A stretch of DNA of 64,000 nucleotides from Lepas anatifera (Eukaryota > Arthropoda > Thecostraca > Lepadidae): contig JAOTON010001946.1 of the NCBI GenBank assembly GCA_034440635.1, positions 30,001-94,000 of the forward strand. The letters are read 5' to 3'. The notes under the pieces were generated by a model. That model was not told the DNA's origin, did no database searches, and worked only from the letters and a program-made list of their open reading frames with translations. Shown here in pieces: positions 33,492 to 44,506 of this stretch. The first letter of the stretch is position 1; every line of letters begins with the position of its first letter. The position numbers and the translations under genes were made by a program.

Positions 33492-33946
33492 AGGGAATGT
33501 GGCACCTTGGTCGAATCCTGGAATTTAGTGTTATTAGGCGTACTTTTTGTCAAAAATAATGAAACCACTCACGATTTCTCTGAAAAATGTACAATAAGCT
33601 CAATATTTGGTTTTTAAAAATACTCCTCTAGAAAAATAAATAAATATCAGCCTGTGGATAATGTCACGATCTGGCAACCACTACCATACTTGAAACGCTT
33701 CAAGGGCTTTGATTGGCTGATGCTCATCGTGACGTCAGCATATGTCGTCACACCAGCAGCTCACAACAATGGCCGCCGGTGACGGGGGGCTGAGGGGGGC
33801 TGGTGTCAGGTAGGTTTTAGCTTTTTTTCTACGGAAATATCGAGTTCCAAGACAAATGAAATATGGAGTACCGGGTTTTCCGACCTGCTTTACAACTTGG
33901 ATATCTCAGTTAAAATCACGTTGTGAAGGTGCCACATTCCCTTTAA
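33488..33946 (+). mobile_element. TTAA-flanked MITE, copy 1
   Basis: The element is 33492-33942 (451 bp) with ends AGGGAATGTGGCACCTT and complement, flanked by TTAA on both sides. It sits inside the C-terminal coding region of a LINE. Internal landmarks are GAAACGCTTCAAGGGCTT, a CRE-like TGACGTCA and CTCACAACAATGGCCGCC. TTAA duplication with AGGG ends fits Kolobok or piggyBac derivatives. Other copies are at 47562, 59169 and 60054. Confidence 0.85.
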
Positions 33947-35031
33947 TGGAGAGCCATGCAGTAGAATATTCAGTTTTGATTGCTTATCCATGTTTGAAAG
34001 GTTAATGTTGGTTTTAGAGAAAATTTCGTGAAACATTGTTACTCTTGCGTGGTTGAATAATTGACAATGGAGCATGAAGTGTGGCGTGTCCTCTTTTGTT
34101 TCGCCGCAAACACAGTGGGGAGAGTTGATCGCTTGAACTTCAAATTGGGGTGAATTTAATTTGCTTGTGCCAAGTCGCAGTCTTGTCAATAGATAATTTT
34201 CTCTCTTTTGGCCCAGAGAGTAATAAAGTGGGGGAGAGGGAGTCCCAAAATTGTGTTTTATATTTTTTATCGTAGTTTTAGAGGTAATTTCACGAATATT
34301 TTGGAGCAGCTGATTCCACGTCTAGACAGAGGTAAGCAGAAATGATATTTTATACGCTAGTGTTCTGTGTCGCGGCACTGTTATTTTTCTGAATGTCTTA
34401 AGGTTCTAAGCAAGTTGCTTTCTCTGGTTTCAGGAACAACGTTGCGTATGAATTGTGGTACTAATGGGTTATTTAAAAGGTTATGAAAAATAGAATTTTC
34501 TATATTTTCCTTCTTGTCGCAAGGGATTCCCACCCAAGGTCTTTTATCAATTTCTCAGTCGGTGTCCGGAGTAAGGTCCCTGTCACTAGTCTAGCGGCTC
34601 TATTCTGCAGTCGCTCAAGTCTAAGTTTGTCATGTGCTGTGATATGCCCGTCATAAATTATGTCACAGTAGTCAAAGTGAGGTCTAGCGTATGTCTTGTA
34701 AATTTGATTTAGAATTGTTCAGGGGAGAAACTGTGCTAAAGCGTAGATAGGGCTCAAAGCTATGTTTACTGTTTTGATTATTTGGTTGACGTGTTCTTTG
34801 AATTTCAAGTCACGAGAAAGAGTAATTCCTAGATGTTTGTGCTTTTGCACCACTGGTACATGTTCACCACCAAAGGTTAGTTTTGGGATTTGTGTTCTAT
34901 TTTTTAACGAGAACGTTTGCTGGATTGTTTTGGTTGGGTTAAATGTAATGAGCCATTTTTGTCCATAACTGTATATTTTGTCAAGGTCTGTCTGAAGAGT
35001 GTTCTGAAAAGAAAGGAATGAGTCGGTGGTA
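33943..35031 (-). pseudogene. LINE RT C-terminal region (piece 3 of 4)
   Basis: Minus-strand frames encode the RT thumb and C-terminal region (WLITFNPTKT, HLGITLSRDLKF, YARPHFDYCDIIYDGH, LERLQNRAARLVTG) and a Cys-His tail (CVCGETKEDTPHFMLHC) like that of CR1/L2/Daphne-type LINEs. Stops and shifts interrupt the frame. It was cut by the TTAA MITE on one side and the TA element on the other. Confidence 0.8.
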
Positions 35032-35572
35032 CACTGTAAAAAAAGTTGAGCACCCAGAAGGTGCTAATCAGACAGCAAAAAAATACCGATTTTCGCTGCT
35101 AGTTTTAAGCCAATTTTCGAGGTGCTAAATGTTTTTGGTCCTAATTTATCGATTTAGAACCATCCTGCTTTTCGTTGACATGGTGCTATTATTACGAATT
35201 TAGCACCTGAAATGCTGAAATTTTAGCTCCTATAGGATGCTAATCCAATTAGCAGTGAGAGGGAGCTGTAAAAAAACTAGCACCAATTTAGTTTTTTAGC
35301 AGCCTAGAAAAGTGTGAATAGCACCCAGATTTTTAGCCTAAAAATAGTTCTTCGGCGGAAAGTGCTAAATTGAACTATCTCAGCAGCACCACAGCGCACC
35401 AAAAATTCCAGATATACTAAAATGAACCTTTAAAGAGCGAATGCATCCATTTTAAGCACGAAATTTATATTTAGTTGTTGTCAGCATCAAATTAAAAATT
35501 GACTGGCCCCTCTTTTTTGCCGGTGGTGACGCACCTGCATTAGGTCATCCCACGGGTCAACATCTAACCCCT

Positions 35573-35908
35573 TTGCCAATATCAGCCCCCCCCGCTTTAG
35601 GCCAGGATTGTTCTGTGTTTGTAAAAGTAATTGGTAAACAAAATAATAGCGTGGATTATATGCGCAGGATGAAAGGGCTTGTGGATAAAATACGGGATAT
35701 CATATTAAGGTACCCTATAGAAAATGTACTTAAAAGGTGGAGTAGCACTGGAAATTTTGACATGATGATTTTAATAAAAATGATCTTTAGCTGCCTCCTC
35801 AGTAACTTACGCGACAGCCCAGACGTCAAAATCAGCGAGTCAATGCAAATTCCCCAACACAGACCCACCATGAGCAAAGCAGAAAGCTTGTGGCTCATCA
35901 CAAAATAG
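35573..35908 (+). CDS. Unrecognised 111-aa ORF
   Basis: An open frame inside the TA-flanked element. It is mostly hydrophilic with a short hydrophobic stretch (MMILIKMIFSCLL). I see no transposase signature, splice context or relative. It may be chance or a remnant of an internal gene. Confidence 0.2.
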   Translation: MPISAPPALGQDCSVFVKVIGKQNNSVDYMRRMKGLVDKIRDIILRYPIENVLKRWSSTGNFDMMILIKMIFSCLLSNLRDSPDVKISESMQIPQHRPTMSKAESLWLITK

Positions 35909-36557
35909 ATCGCATAAATATGGTTCCAGTCCTCATAACTATTATTTGTATCTATCTTTTACCATCACATTTAAGACTAACACTGGACCCCCCCCTCCCT
36001 CCCAATCTCCCCGTGAAATGATATGTTCATTGTTCAGGAAGTGTTGTACTGCGAGAAGACCGTAAACATCAAATGAACGTGCAATATTAAAAAAATATGT
36101 GTTGTGTTTTAAGTGCTTGTGCTTAGTCGTGATCATGCCATGAGGTGAACCTGTCGTCTTTTATAGCTTTAATTCCTAAAAAATTATAACATAATTTTTG
36201 GCAGATAATGATCCTTTTTATCACAATTACCCCAGAAAAATTCAAACACTAACTCCCAGAACACCAGCCCCTTTGTCAGGCAACGTGTATCCCTACGGTT
36301 CAAATCGGGCTAAGGGCCAAAAATGCGTCTAATTTACCAATGTCAGGTATGAACATACAAGAGGGACACCTCGGAGGAACGGGTTAATGCAGCAATTTAG
36401 TAACAGTACAGCAAATAAATGTTCCACCCCCAACGTCATGGGCACAGGTTCCGAGGGCAGGGGGTATTGGCCCTAATCTTTGGACTGGGGCGCAGTGCTC
36501 CCCTCTTCAACTTTAAGCCAATTTTGGACATTTACAATTAACAAATTGTGATAGGTG

Positions 36558-36736
36558 CATAGGCGTAGGAAGAGGGGGCAGGGGCCATCGCCCCATCAAA
36601 TATTGGGCTAAAAATTTTCTGATCTCATCTGAAATGGGAGAAAGTCGGACATTTTCATAAACAGCCAAGTTTCTTGTCAGCTTCAGGTTGAAGTTTGCCT
36701 ATCCCCCCTCATATTCTGGAGGTTCCTACGTCTGTG
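36558..36736. mobile_element. Putative 179-bp hAT-like MITE
   Basis: Inverted ends CATAGGCGTAGGAAG and CACAGACGTAGGAAC, with imperfect flanking octamers GATAGGTG and GGTAGGTA (6 of 8). Nested in the 35032-37635 element. Confidence 0.5.
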
Positions 36737-37637
36737 GGTAGGTAGAATCACGCTCACCGCCACCAGCGCTCTGAGTTTTGCCCTCTCGACATAAAACATA
36801 TTGATACGCCTATGTCTAACTTTCCAGGCTCTCTGGAAATAGGTATCTACATGACCAGGAAATAGACTTTCAATAATATTATTGCAAGTGGTGGATCCCG
36901 AGGGGCAAACTAAACATTCCCTCCCAGCCACTCGATTTGGTTTATTTTCTTCTTACATCATATTTTTCCTCAATTTTCGATCCCTTGACTTCCCCCAAAC
37001 CATCCACTTACCTATCGGGGGAGCTTAATTGGACGATGAGAGCACTCTTCGCTGCGAGGTACCATAAGGCTGTGTTATTTCAGACATCGACGCAAAATTA
37101 ACCTGTGTTCATATCTGCGATCAAACTCGATAAATGTATATCCAGTATGTCCAGTGTCCACTTACCTCCAGACTTGGTCTTCGCGGATTTTCGCCCATGC
37201 GCGCAATGATTATTATTGACAGACCAACACTTAGTGAAAGATGGCGTTTGACTGACCGCGAGGACGCGGTGCGTGCACGCGCCGTGGTAAATTAAGCACC
37301 AATTAGTGCTAAAATTTCCTGCCAAAATCAAATAAGATGCTCAGACATAGCACTTTAATACTATTCAAGCCGGAAATGCAGCGCGCGCGCACTCGCTTGC
37401 GCGCGATTTTTCAGGGGAATCGGAAAGATGCTAGAAAAACATACCTTGTGGGTGACCAGGTGCTGAAAAACAGCAACACGCTAGCACATAATTATATCAG
37501 AGAAGCTAATTTGTAAAAATAAAGCCGCAGATGTTATATTCAAGCACCATCTGGCTCTTTAGCTCCCACTTATGCTGCTAAGTGCACGCTGTAGCACGCA
37601 TTTAGCATGTAGTGGTGCTTAACTTTTTTAGAGTGTA

Positions 37638-38463
37638 TGAGCCGCGTACAGAGATGTGTCTTCAGCAAAACAAAGTATGTCTTGGGTCGTTTATTTTGTC
37701 AGAGAATTTAGATAGAGGAGGGCAAGGAGGGGTCAAGAACGGATCCTTGAGGACAGCCTGCATTTAGCGAAAGAGTAGATGAGTAAGAATTTTGCAAGCA
37801 AACACGTTGTCTTCTGTCAGTAAGGTAGGAGGCGAGCCAGTCTAAAACTGCATTCAGTCCGAATTCACGTTTGCATTTTTCTAAGAGTCCTCTATGCCAA
37901 ATTTTGTCGAAGTAGCGCAAAATGTCCAAATACACTGCAGTGAAATCTTGTCCATTATCTAGTGATTCATTTAATTTATGTGTCAAACAGAAAAGTTGCA
38001 TTTGTGTACCATGGCCGGGCCTGTACCCGCTCTGTCGATTTGTTAGAAGCCTGTTGTCTGATAAGTGTTTGTATGTTTTCCGGAAACCCACCTTTTCAAA
38101 GACTTTCGATAAGCAAGAAAGAAGACTGATAGGCCTATAGCAGGAAATGTCAGATGGGGATCCTTTATTTTGTAAAATTGGTTTGACATTGGCGAGTTTC
38201 TATTCTGACGGGAAAATACCGAGCTGAAGAGATTTTTTGAATAATTTTGTTAACGGGTCTGTGATAAGAAGTGCGGTTAGCTTTAAGAAGTTGTTTGGAA
38301 TCTCGTCAGGTCCTGTTGATTTGTGGGGCTGTAGTTTATTTAGTTCATGTAGCACACCTCGTTGAGAGACCACAAGGGCGTCTACTTCCGGGACAGGGGA
38401 GTCAGGGGGCTCAGCAATAACTATCTCCGGCTCTATGATGTCTAATGTTGATTACGCTGCAAA
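37638..38463 (-). pseudogene. LINE reverse transcriptase core (piece 2 of 4)
   Basis: The minus strand encodes RT motifs in order: LNKLQPHKSTGPDEIP, PISLLSCLSKVFEK, RQSGYRPGHGTQMQL, FTAVYLDILRYFDKIWH, SLNAGCPQGSVL and FAEDTSLYAAH, where the usual FADD has a Glu. It has an in-frame stop (about 38205) and a frameshift after the PQGS motif. Its 5' continuation lies 17.4 kb away at 55881-56493. Confidence 0.85.
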
Positions 38464-38499
38464 CAGGGGCGGATCCAGGGGGGCGGGGCCGCCCCCCCT

Positions 38500-41400
38500 C
38501 GCCGGTAAGGCGCCCCCTCGGCACTAAGGCGCCCCCGGGGCCGCCTCCATTTGCTCCACATTTGCATGCCAAACGGAAATACTGGCGCCCCCTGGTAATT
38601 CCGCTGCATGCAAATACCACATTTTGACAACCTGCCCTGCATCACTGGCGCTCCCATGGTGCATCATTGGTGCCCTTATTTCACTCCGCCGACGCCCCCA
38701 AGCCTCTTCCACCTCTTGAAATCCCGCTATATATAACCGGCGCCCCACTCTTCCCTACGGGCGCCTATATCTTCTAGAAATCCGCTCTATATCACTGGCG
38801 CCTCCATGGTGCAGCATTGATGTCTCGTTTTTGCTCCAGCGGCGCCCCCACGCGTCACTGTGGGCGCCCCATCTTTTGGAACCCCGAATGTACCACCGGC
38901 GCCCCCATTGGGCATCATTGGTGCCTTCATTTCACCCACCGGCGCCCCCAATCCTCATCGTGGGCTCTCCCACTTCTTGGCACCCCACTATAAACTATTG
39001 GCGCCCCAATCCTCACCACGGGCGCCCCCACCTTCGGAAAATCCGGTCTATACCGCTGGCGCCTCCATGGTGCAGCATTGATGTATCGTTTTTGCTCCAA
39101 CGGCGCCCCCACGCGTCACTGTGGACGCCCCACCTTTTGGAACCCTCATGTACCGCCGGCGCCCCCATTGGGCATCATTGGTGTCTTCTGTGTACTTCAC
39201 CGGCGCCTCACGCTTCACCGTGGGCGCCTCTGCTTTTAGAGCCGCTCTTTACCATTGGCGCCCCCGTGGTACATCATTGGTGCCTTTTTGCCCAATTGGC
39301 GCCCCCGTGCCTCAAAGAGGGGGCCTTCACCTTTACCAGCCCGTTTTATACCAGTGGAGCCCCCACTCTCTCTCCCCACTCCCCACTACGGGCGCCCCCA
39401 CCTTCTAACAATCCGCTCTATACCACTGGCGCCTCCATGGTGCAGCATTGATGTCTCGTTTTTGCTCCAACGGCGCCCCCACGCGTCATTGTGGGCGCCC
39501 CATCTTTTGGAACCCCGAATGTACCACCGGTGCCTCCATTGGGCATCAATGGTGCCTTCGTTTCACTCCAACGGCGCCCCCAAGCCTCTTCCACCTCTTG
39601 ACATTCCGCTATATACTACCGGCACCCTACTCTTCACTGCGGGCGCCCCCATCTTCTGAAAATCCATTCTATATCACTTGCGCCTCTAAGGTGCAGCATT
39701 GATGTCTTCTGTGCACTCCACCGGTGCCCCCACGCTTCACCATGGGCGCCTCTGTTTTTTAGAGCCGCTCTTTACCATTGGCGCCCCCGTGGTACATCAT
39801 TGGTGCCTTTTTGCTCAAATGGCGCCGCCATGCCTCTTTGAGGGGGCATTCACCCTTTACCAGCCCGTTTTATACCAGTGGAGCCCCCACTCTGTCTCCC
39901 CGCTACGTACTACTGGATCCCCACTCCCCACTACTGGCGCCCCCACCTTCTAACAATCTGCTCTATACCACTGGCGCCTCCATGGTGCAGCATTGATGTC
40001 TCGTTTTTGCTCCAGCGGCGCCCCCACGCATCACTGTGGGCGCCCCATCTTTTGGAACCACGCATGTATCACTGGCACCCCCTTTGGGCAGCATTGGTGC
40101 CTTCGTTTCACTCCACCGGCGCCCCCAAGCCTCATCGTGGGCTCTCCCACTTCTTGGCATCCCGCTATAAACTATTGGCGCCCCAATCCTCACCACGGGC
40201 GTTCCCACCTTCGAAAAATCCGCTCTATACCACTGCCGTCTCCATGGTGCAGCATTGATGTCTCGTTTTTGCTCCAACGGCGCCCCCACGCGTTACTGTG
40301 GGCGCCCTACCTTTTGAACCCTCATGTACCACCGGTGCCCCCATTGGGCATCATTGGTGTCTTCTGTGTACTTCACCGGCGCCCCACGCTTCACCGTGGC
40401 CGCCTTTGCTTTTTAGAGCCGATCTTCACCATTGGCGCCCCCGTGGTACATCATTGGTGCCTTTTTGTTCAAATGGCGCCCCCATGCCTCACTGAGGGGA
40501 TCTTCACCTTTTACCAGCCCGTTTTATACCAATGAGCCCCCACTCTCTCTCCCCACTATGTACTACTGGATCCCCACTCCCCACTACGGTCGCCCCCACT
40601 TTCTAACAATCCGCTCTATGCCACTGGCGCCCCCATGGTGCATCATTGGTGCTTTCGTTTCACTCACCGGCGCCCCCAAGCCTCATCGTAGGCTCTCCCA
40701 CTTCTTGGCATCCCGCTATAAACTATTGGCGCCCCAATCCTCACTACGGGCGCCCCCACCTTCGGAAAATCCGCTCTATACCACTGGCGCCTCCATGGTG
40801 CAGCATTGATGTCTCGTTTTTACTTCAACGGCGCCGCCACGCGTCACTGTGGGCGCCCCATGTGCTGAAACCCTGCATGTACCACCGGCATCCCCATTGG
40901 GCATCATTGGTGTCTTCTGTGCACTCCACCGGCGCGGCGCCCCCACGCTTCACTGTGGGCACCCCCTGCTTTTTGGACCCGCTCTTTACCTCTGGCGCCC
41001 CCATGGTGCATAGTTGGTGCGTTTCTTTTTAATATCAAACGGCGCCCCCATGCCCCATTGAGGGGGTCTTCACCTTTCAACAGCCCCTCCTATACCACCC
41101 GAGCCCCACTCTTATGATGCATTAATGTTGTCTGCTTTTAGCTTTATGGGCGCCTTCCCCCGCCTCTTTCCACCATCTTTTGACACATCGTTCTCTATCA
41201 CTGGCGCCCCCATAATGAATCATTGGTGCCTGTTCTTTGCTCCACCGGCGCCTTCATTTCCAGCCGTGGGCTCATCGGGAGCGCCCCCACATTTCGACAA
41301 ACCGCTCTGTCTGGCGGCACCCATGGTACACATTGGTGATTTTCTTTCGCTCCATTGGTGCCCCCACACTTCACTATAGGCGCCCACATATTTCTGCTGA

Positions 41401-41560
41401 TTGCTTGATGAATCATTGGTATCTTACTTTTGCTCTATCGGCGCCCAACCACATCCCCCACCACGCGCCACTATTGGAGCCCCAACTTTTGACAGTGCTG
41501 TGCTGGCATCTATGCCCTGTGCCTCCATGGTGCATGATGGGTGCCTATCGTTAGCTCCAT
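38500..41560. repeat. GGCGCC-centred degenerate tandem array
   Basis: Roughly 60-65-bp units, each with GGCGCCCCC (or GGCGCCTCC) followed by a short variable phrase. Recurrent phrases are CCATGGTGCAGCATTGATGT, ACGCGTCACTGTGGGCGCC, CATTGGGCATCATTGGTG, AAACTATTGGCGCCCCAATC and CCGCTCTATACCACTGG. The units form higher-order blocks that restart near 38790, 39050, 39423, 39677, 39965, 40226 and 40781. Long ORFs on the plus strand arise only because the period keeps a frame open. It lies directly inside the left end of the 17.4-kb element. Confidence 0.85.
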
Positions 41561-41716
41561 GAACGCACCAACACATTCCTGCCAGAAACACCATGCAGCT
41601 TCTCTTTACTTTGAATTTCTTGCATCCCAAACGTGGCCCCTTGTCTTACGAGCGCCTCCCCTTGATAGCTCCCACAAATTTCACTGAATGCGAGTACCCC
41701 CAAGCTGTATCAACGG

Positions 41717-42550
41717 CAGGGACGGCGGATTCCAGGGTGCAAGTGGTGCAGTTGCACCACTCGATTTTTTTCAAGTGGTGCAAAAGTATCTTTGTGCACC
41801 ACTTGTTTTGGCTTTGTCCAGGGAGGCGCCCCCCCAGGCCTCAGCCGGCGCCCCCGGCCGGTCAGAGAAAATCAAGCCTAATTACCGCCTACCTGAAGAG
41901 GTAGGATCCTCTGTGAAAAAGACATTTTCATACATGAATGACGCACCTTGACATCAAAACTGCGCCCTGGAAAGCAAAAGGCGCCCCCCTTGAGTAAAGG
42001 CGCTCCTCTGGATAGCATAGGCGCCCTTGAAAAGCGTAGGCGCCTCCTGGACAGCTGAGGCGCCTCCGAAGAAGAGAAACGGCGCCCCTAGATATCACAT
42101 GCGCCCCCTGGTTAGCACAGGCACCCCTTGACAGCAAAAGGCGCCCCCCCGCAGAGAAAAAGGCGCCCCCTGGATAACATAGGCGCCCTTTGATAAGAAA
42201 GGCGCCCCCTGGAGAGATAAGAGAGAAACCCCCCCCTCCCGAGAACAACGGCGGCAGGGACGGCGGATTCCGCAGGACAGGGTGTGCAGCTGCACACCTT
42301 GAAAAAAATGATGGTGTACAATAGTATATTTTTGCACACCTGGTTTTGACCTCGTACGGGGAGGCCCTCACGGATTTGAGTGGCACCCCCGGATTTTGCC
42401 GGCGCCCCCGGCCGGTCAAGAGAAAATCAGACACATCGCCTGTCTGAAGGGGTAGTACCCTCTGTGTAAAATAAAATACACTTTCAAATATGAATGGCGC
42501 CCCCTGACATCAAAGCTGCACCCTGGACAGCAAAAGGTGCCCACCCCTTG
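41717..42550. repeat. Tandem duplication of the nested element's end
   Basis: The terminal 290 bp of the nested element (CAGGGACGGCGGATTCC, a short palindrome ending in GTGCAC, GGCCGGTCAGAGAAAATCA, ATGAATG, then GGCGCC units) recur at 42255-42550, offset 538 bp. The second copy has diverged but keeps the order. This gives the element two left-end-like sequences. Confidence 0.8.
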
Positions 42551-43235
42551 AGTAAAAGCGCCCCTCTGGATAGCAAAGGCGACCTCTAGACAGCAGAGGC
42601 GCCCCTGGACAGAAAAAGGCACCCCCAATTGAGGAGTAACGACGCCCCTGAATAGCATAGGCGCCCTCTGGTTAGCACAGGCACTCCTGTACACTAAGAG
42701 GCGCCCCCTCCCCCATAGAGCAAAGGCACCCCTCTGGATATAATAAGCTCCCTTTAATAGCAATCGCGCTCCCTGGACAGCAGGGGCGCCCTCTGGATAG
42801 GATAGGCGCCCCCAAAACAGCAAATACGCCCTTTGATACCAAAAGCGCCCCATGGACAGAACACACCCTCTGGATAGCATAGGCACCCCTGGACGGCAGA
42901 GACGCCCCTAAAGAAGAGCAACGGCACCCCGGGATAGCATATGCGCCCCTGGTTAGCACAGGCACCCCTGGACAGCAAAAGGCGGCCCCGCCCCCTGAGT
43001 AAAGGATCCGGGTCTCTGGATAGCATAGGTGCCCCTGGATAGCGCAGGCGCCTCCTGGACAGCAGAGACGCCTCCGAAGAAGATCAACGGCGCCCCTTGA
43101 TATCATATGCACCCCCTGATTAGCACAGGCATCCCTGGATAGCAAAAGGCGCCCCCCCCGAGAGCAAAGGCGCCCCCTCTGGAAAGAATAAGCACCCATG
43201 GATAGGAAAGGCGCCCCCTGGAAAGAACAGCAGAA
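41940..43235. repeat. GGCGCC array with ~27-bp units
   Basis: Units of about 20-30 bp such as CTGGATAGCATAGGCGCCCC and CTGGACAGCAAAAGGCGCC. A larger block (AAGAAGAGAAACGGCGCC, TTAGCACAGGCACCCC, GACAGCAAAAGGCGCC) repeats near 42070, 42630, 42910 and 43078. Minus-strand Gly/Arg-rich ORFs are by-products. Confidence 0.85.
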
Positions 43236-43240
43236 AATTT

Positions 43241-44210
43241 TTTAAGGAAAACTCAGTGGAGGGGGGCGGTGGAGATTTTCTTGTGCTGGCCATTATAATG
43301 TCTTCGGGGGATCAAACCCCCATTTGGAGGGGGCGTTAATAAGATTTAGACGTGCTAGTGTTAAAAAATGTCTCCTAATTTTTGTTATTCCATATTCTAA
43401 AGATTAGAGATGCTGCCCAGGACTGCGGGTTTTTTTCAACGGAAAAAGGCCAAACCGGGTTTGCGAAAAGGCCAAAAGGTTCAAATTGTATTTGCACTAA
43501 AAAATCTTGTTTTTTATAAATTTCGTCCAAGTTCTTCCCAGTACGGCTGTTGGAGTCTGAGTCTCATTAAAGTCCTCAAGGGACTTGTCACGGAGACCCC
43601 GACCCCACCACCCGAACGAGTAACGCCCACAAAGAAGGGTTGATTTAGAAGCCAAAGTTTAACCTCCCACAAAGCCCAGGGATGGCCGCCTCGCTCAGGT
43701 CACCCTCTCATCAGTCAGTTGCCAGCCGACCTACGTCGGGCAAACGATTGAGCGCCGGAGCGTCTCAGGGGAACCGATCTCAAGCCTGGACATGCACTGC
43801 CACTGCATGCTTCTCAGCAGCGGGCCGAAGCCCGACGCTCTACCAACCGAGCAACCGGGGCGGCCAAATGGCCAAATAAATACCACAAAAGCCATATTTG
43901 AGGCTAAAACGAACCCTACCGGGTGTCATAAACCCACAGAAAAAGGACAGAGCACTCTTGTATCACTGCAGTGAACAGTGCACTGTATAAAACTAAATGT
44001 TGATAATTTGATATTGACTTGACGATATATTTTTAGCACACTGCCCATCTCATAAGAAGGCAGGAGTCCCCTTCCAATCCCGTGTGGCGACCCAATTATT
44101 TTATCCACATAACTAAACAATTTGTTAGCATCATCAATTATCTTGGCCGCACCACTCCCCGCTAACATTTGATATCTTCCTGCTTTTTCTGTGAATTGTT
44201 TGCTCTTGAA
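43241..44210. other. Interior of nested element, mostly unassigned
   Basis: No gene recognised. The stretch 43700-43865 holds the tRNA-like sequence listed separately. Confidence 0.4.
43770..43864 (-). repeat. tRNA-like sequence, possible SINE head
   Basis: The complement begins GCCCCGGTTGCTCGGTTGG, then TAGAGCGTCGGGCTTCGGC, resembling an acceptor stem, D arm with box A, and an anticodon-like hairpin. A box-B-like GGTTCCCCTGAGA follows only after a long insert, so this is not a normal tRNA gene. Confidence 0.35.
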
Positions 44211-44222
44211 CAGTGACGGATC
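44211..44222. mobile_element. Split end of another hAT-like element
   Basis: CAGTGACGGATC at 44211-44222 resumes as CGGATCTAGAATTTTAG after the MITE at 44223-44498. Without the MITE and one duplication this reads as another CAGTG-CGGATC end. Its partner end was not found. Confidence 0.45.
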
Positions 44223-44506
44223 CATAGGCAGATCCAGGATTGCCAATCGGAGGGGAGCACCTTCCTGGGGGCGCCATCCGGAGCAGGGGGCGCCACTTTT
44301 GACCGGAAAAACCTACCAGGTGGGCGTAAAATCCTATCGGTGAGCACCGATTTTCGCATCCTGGGGGAGAGTGGGAAGCGCCACTTCAGGCGAGTGCCAT
44401 CGACTTTTCAGGGGGGCGCCGTGACCATTTCAGGGGGCGCCGAGGATCGATCGGGGGCTGCATCTGCCCCTCCACTTTGTCCCCTGGATCCGCGTATGGG
44501 CGGATC
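44215..44506. mobile_element. hAT-like MITE, 276 bp
   Basis: The element is 44223-44498, with left end CATAGGCAGATCCAGG and right end (complement) CATACGCGGATCCAGG. Flanking octamers GACGGATC and GGCGGATC match 7 of 8. It belongs to the same family as 62325-62604, which is inverted relative to it. It has GGCGCC words inside. Confidence 0.7.

Larger units (their letters stand above)
35030..37637. mobile_element. TA-flanked 2.6-kb element
   Basis: The element is 35032-37635, with inverted ends CACTGTAAAAAAAGTTGAGC and CACTCTAAAAAAGTTAAGC, flanked by TA on both sides (35030-35031 and 37636-37637). Subterminal regions on both sides are dense in GTGCTAA and TTAGCACC words. One 111-aa frame (35573-35908) has no domain I know. 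It interrupts a LINE RT just after its FAEDTSLYAAH catalytic-motif segment. It is probably a non-autonomous Tc1/mariner-like element. Confidence 0.75.

Noticed and set aside
38831..41032. ORFs up to 206 codons rich in Pro, His and Trp
   Set aside because: They are produced by the GGCGCC array; the frame drifts between units and the phrases repeat at DNA level. No start context or domain.
38500..43235. CRISPR-like array of short repeats and unique spacers
   Set aside because: Unit lengths are irregular, repeats are degenerate, no cas genes are present, and the context is a eukaryotic transposon.
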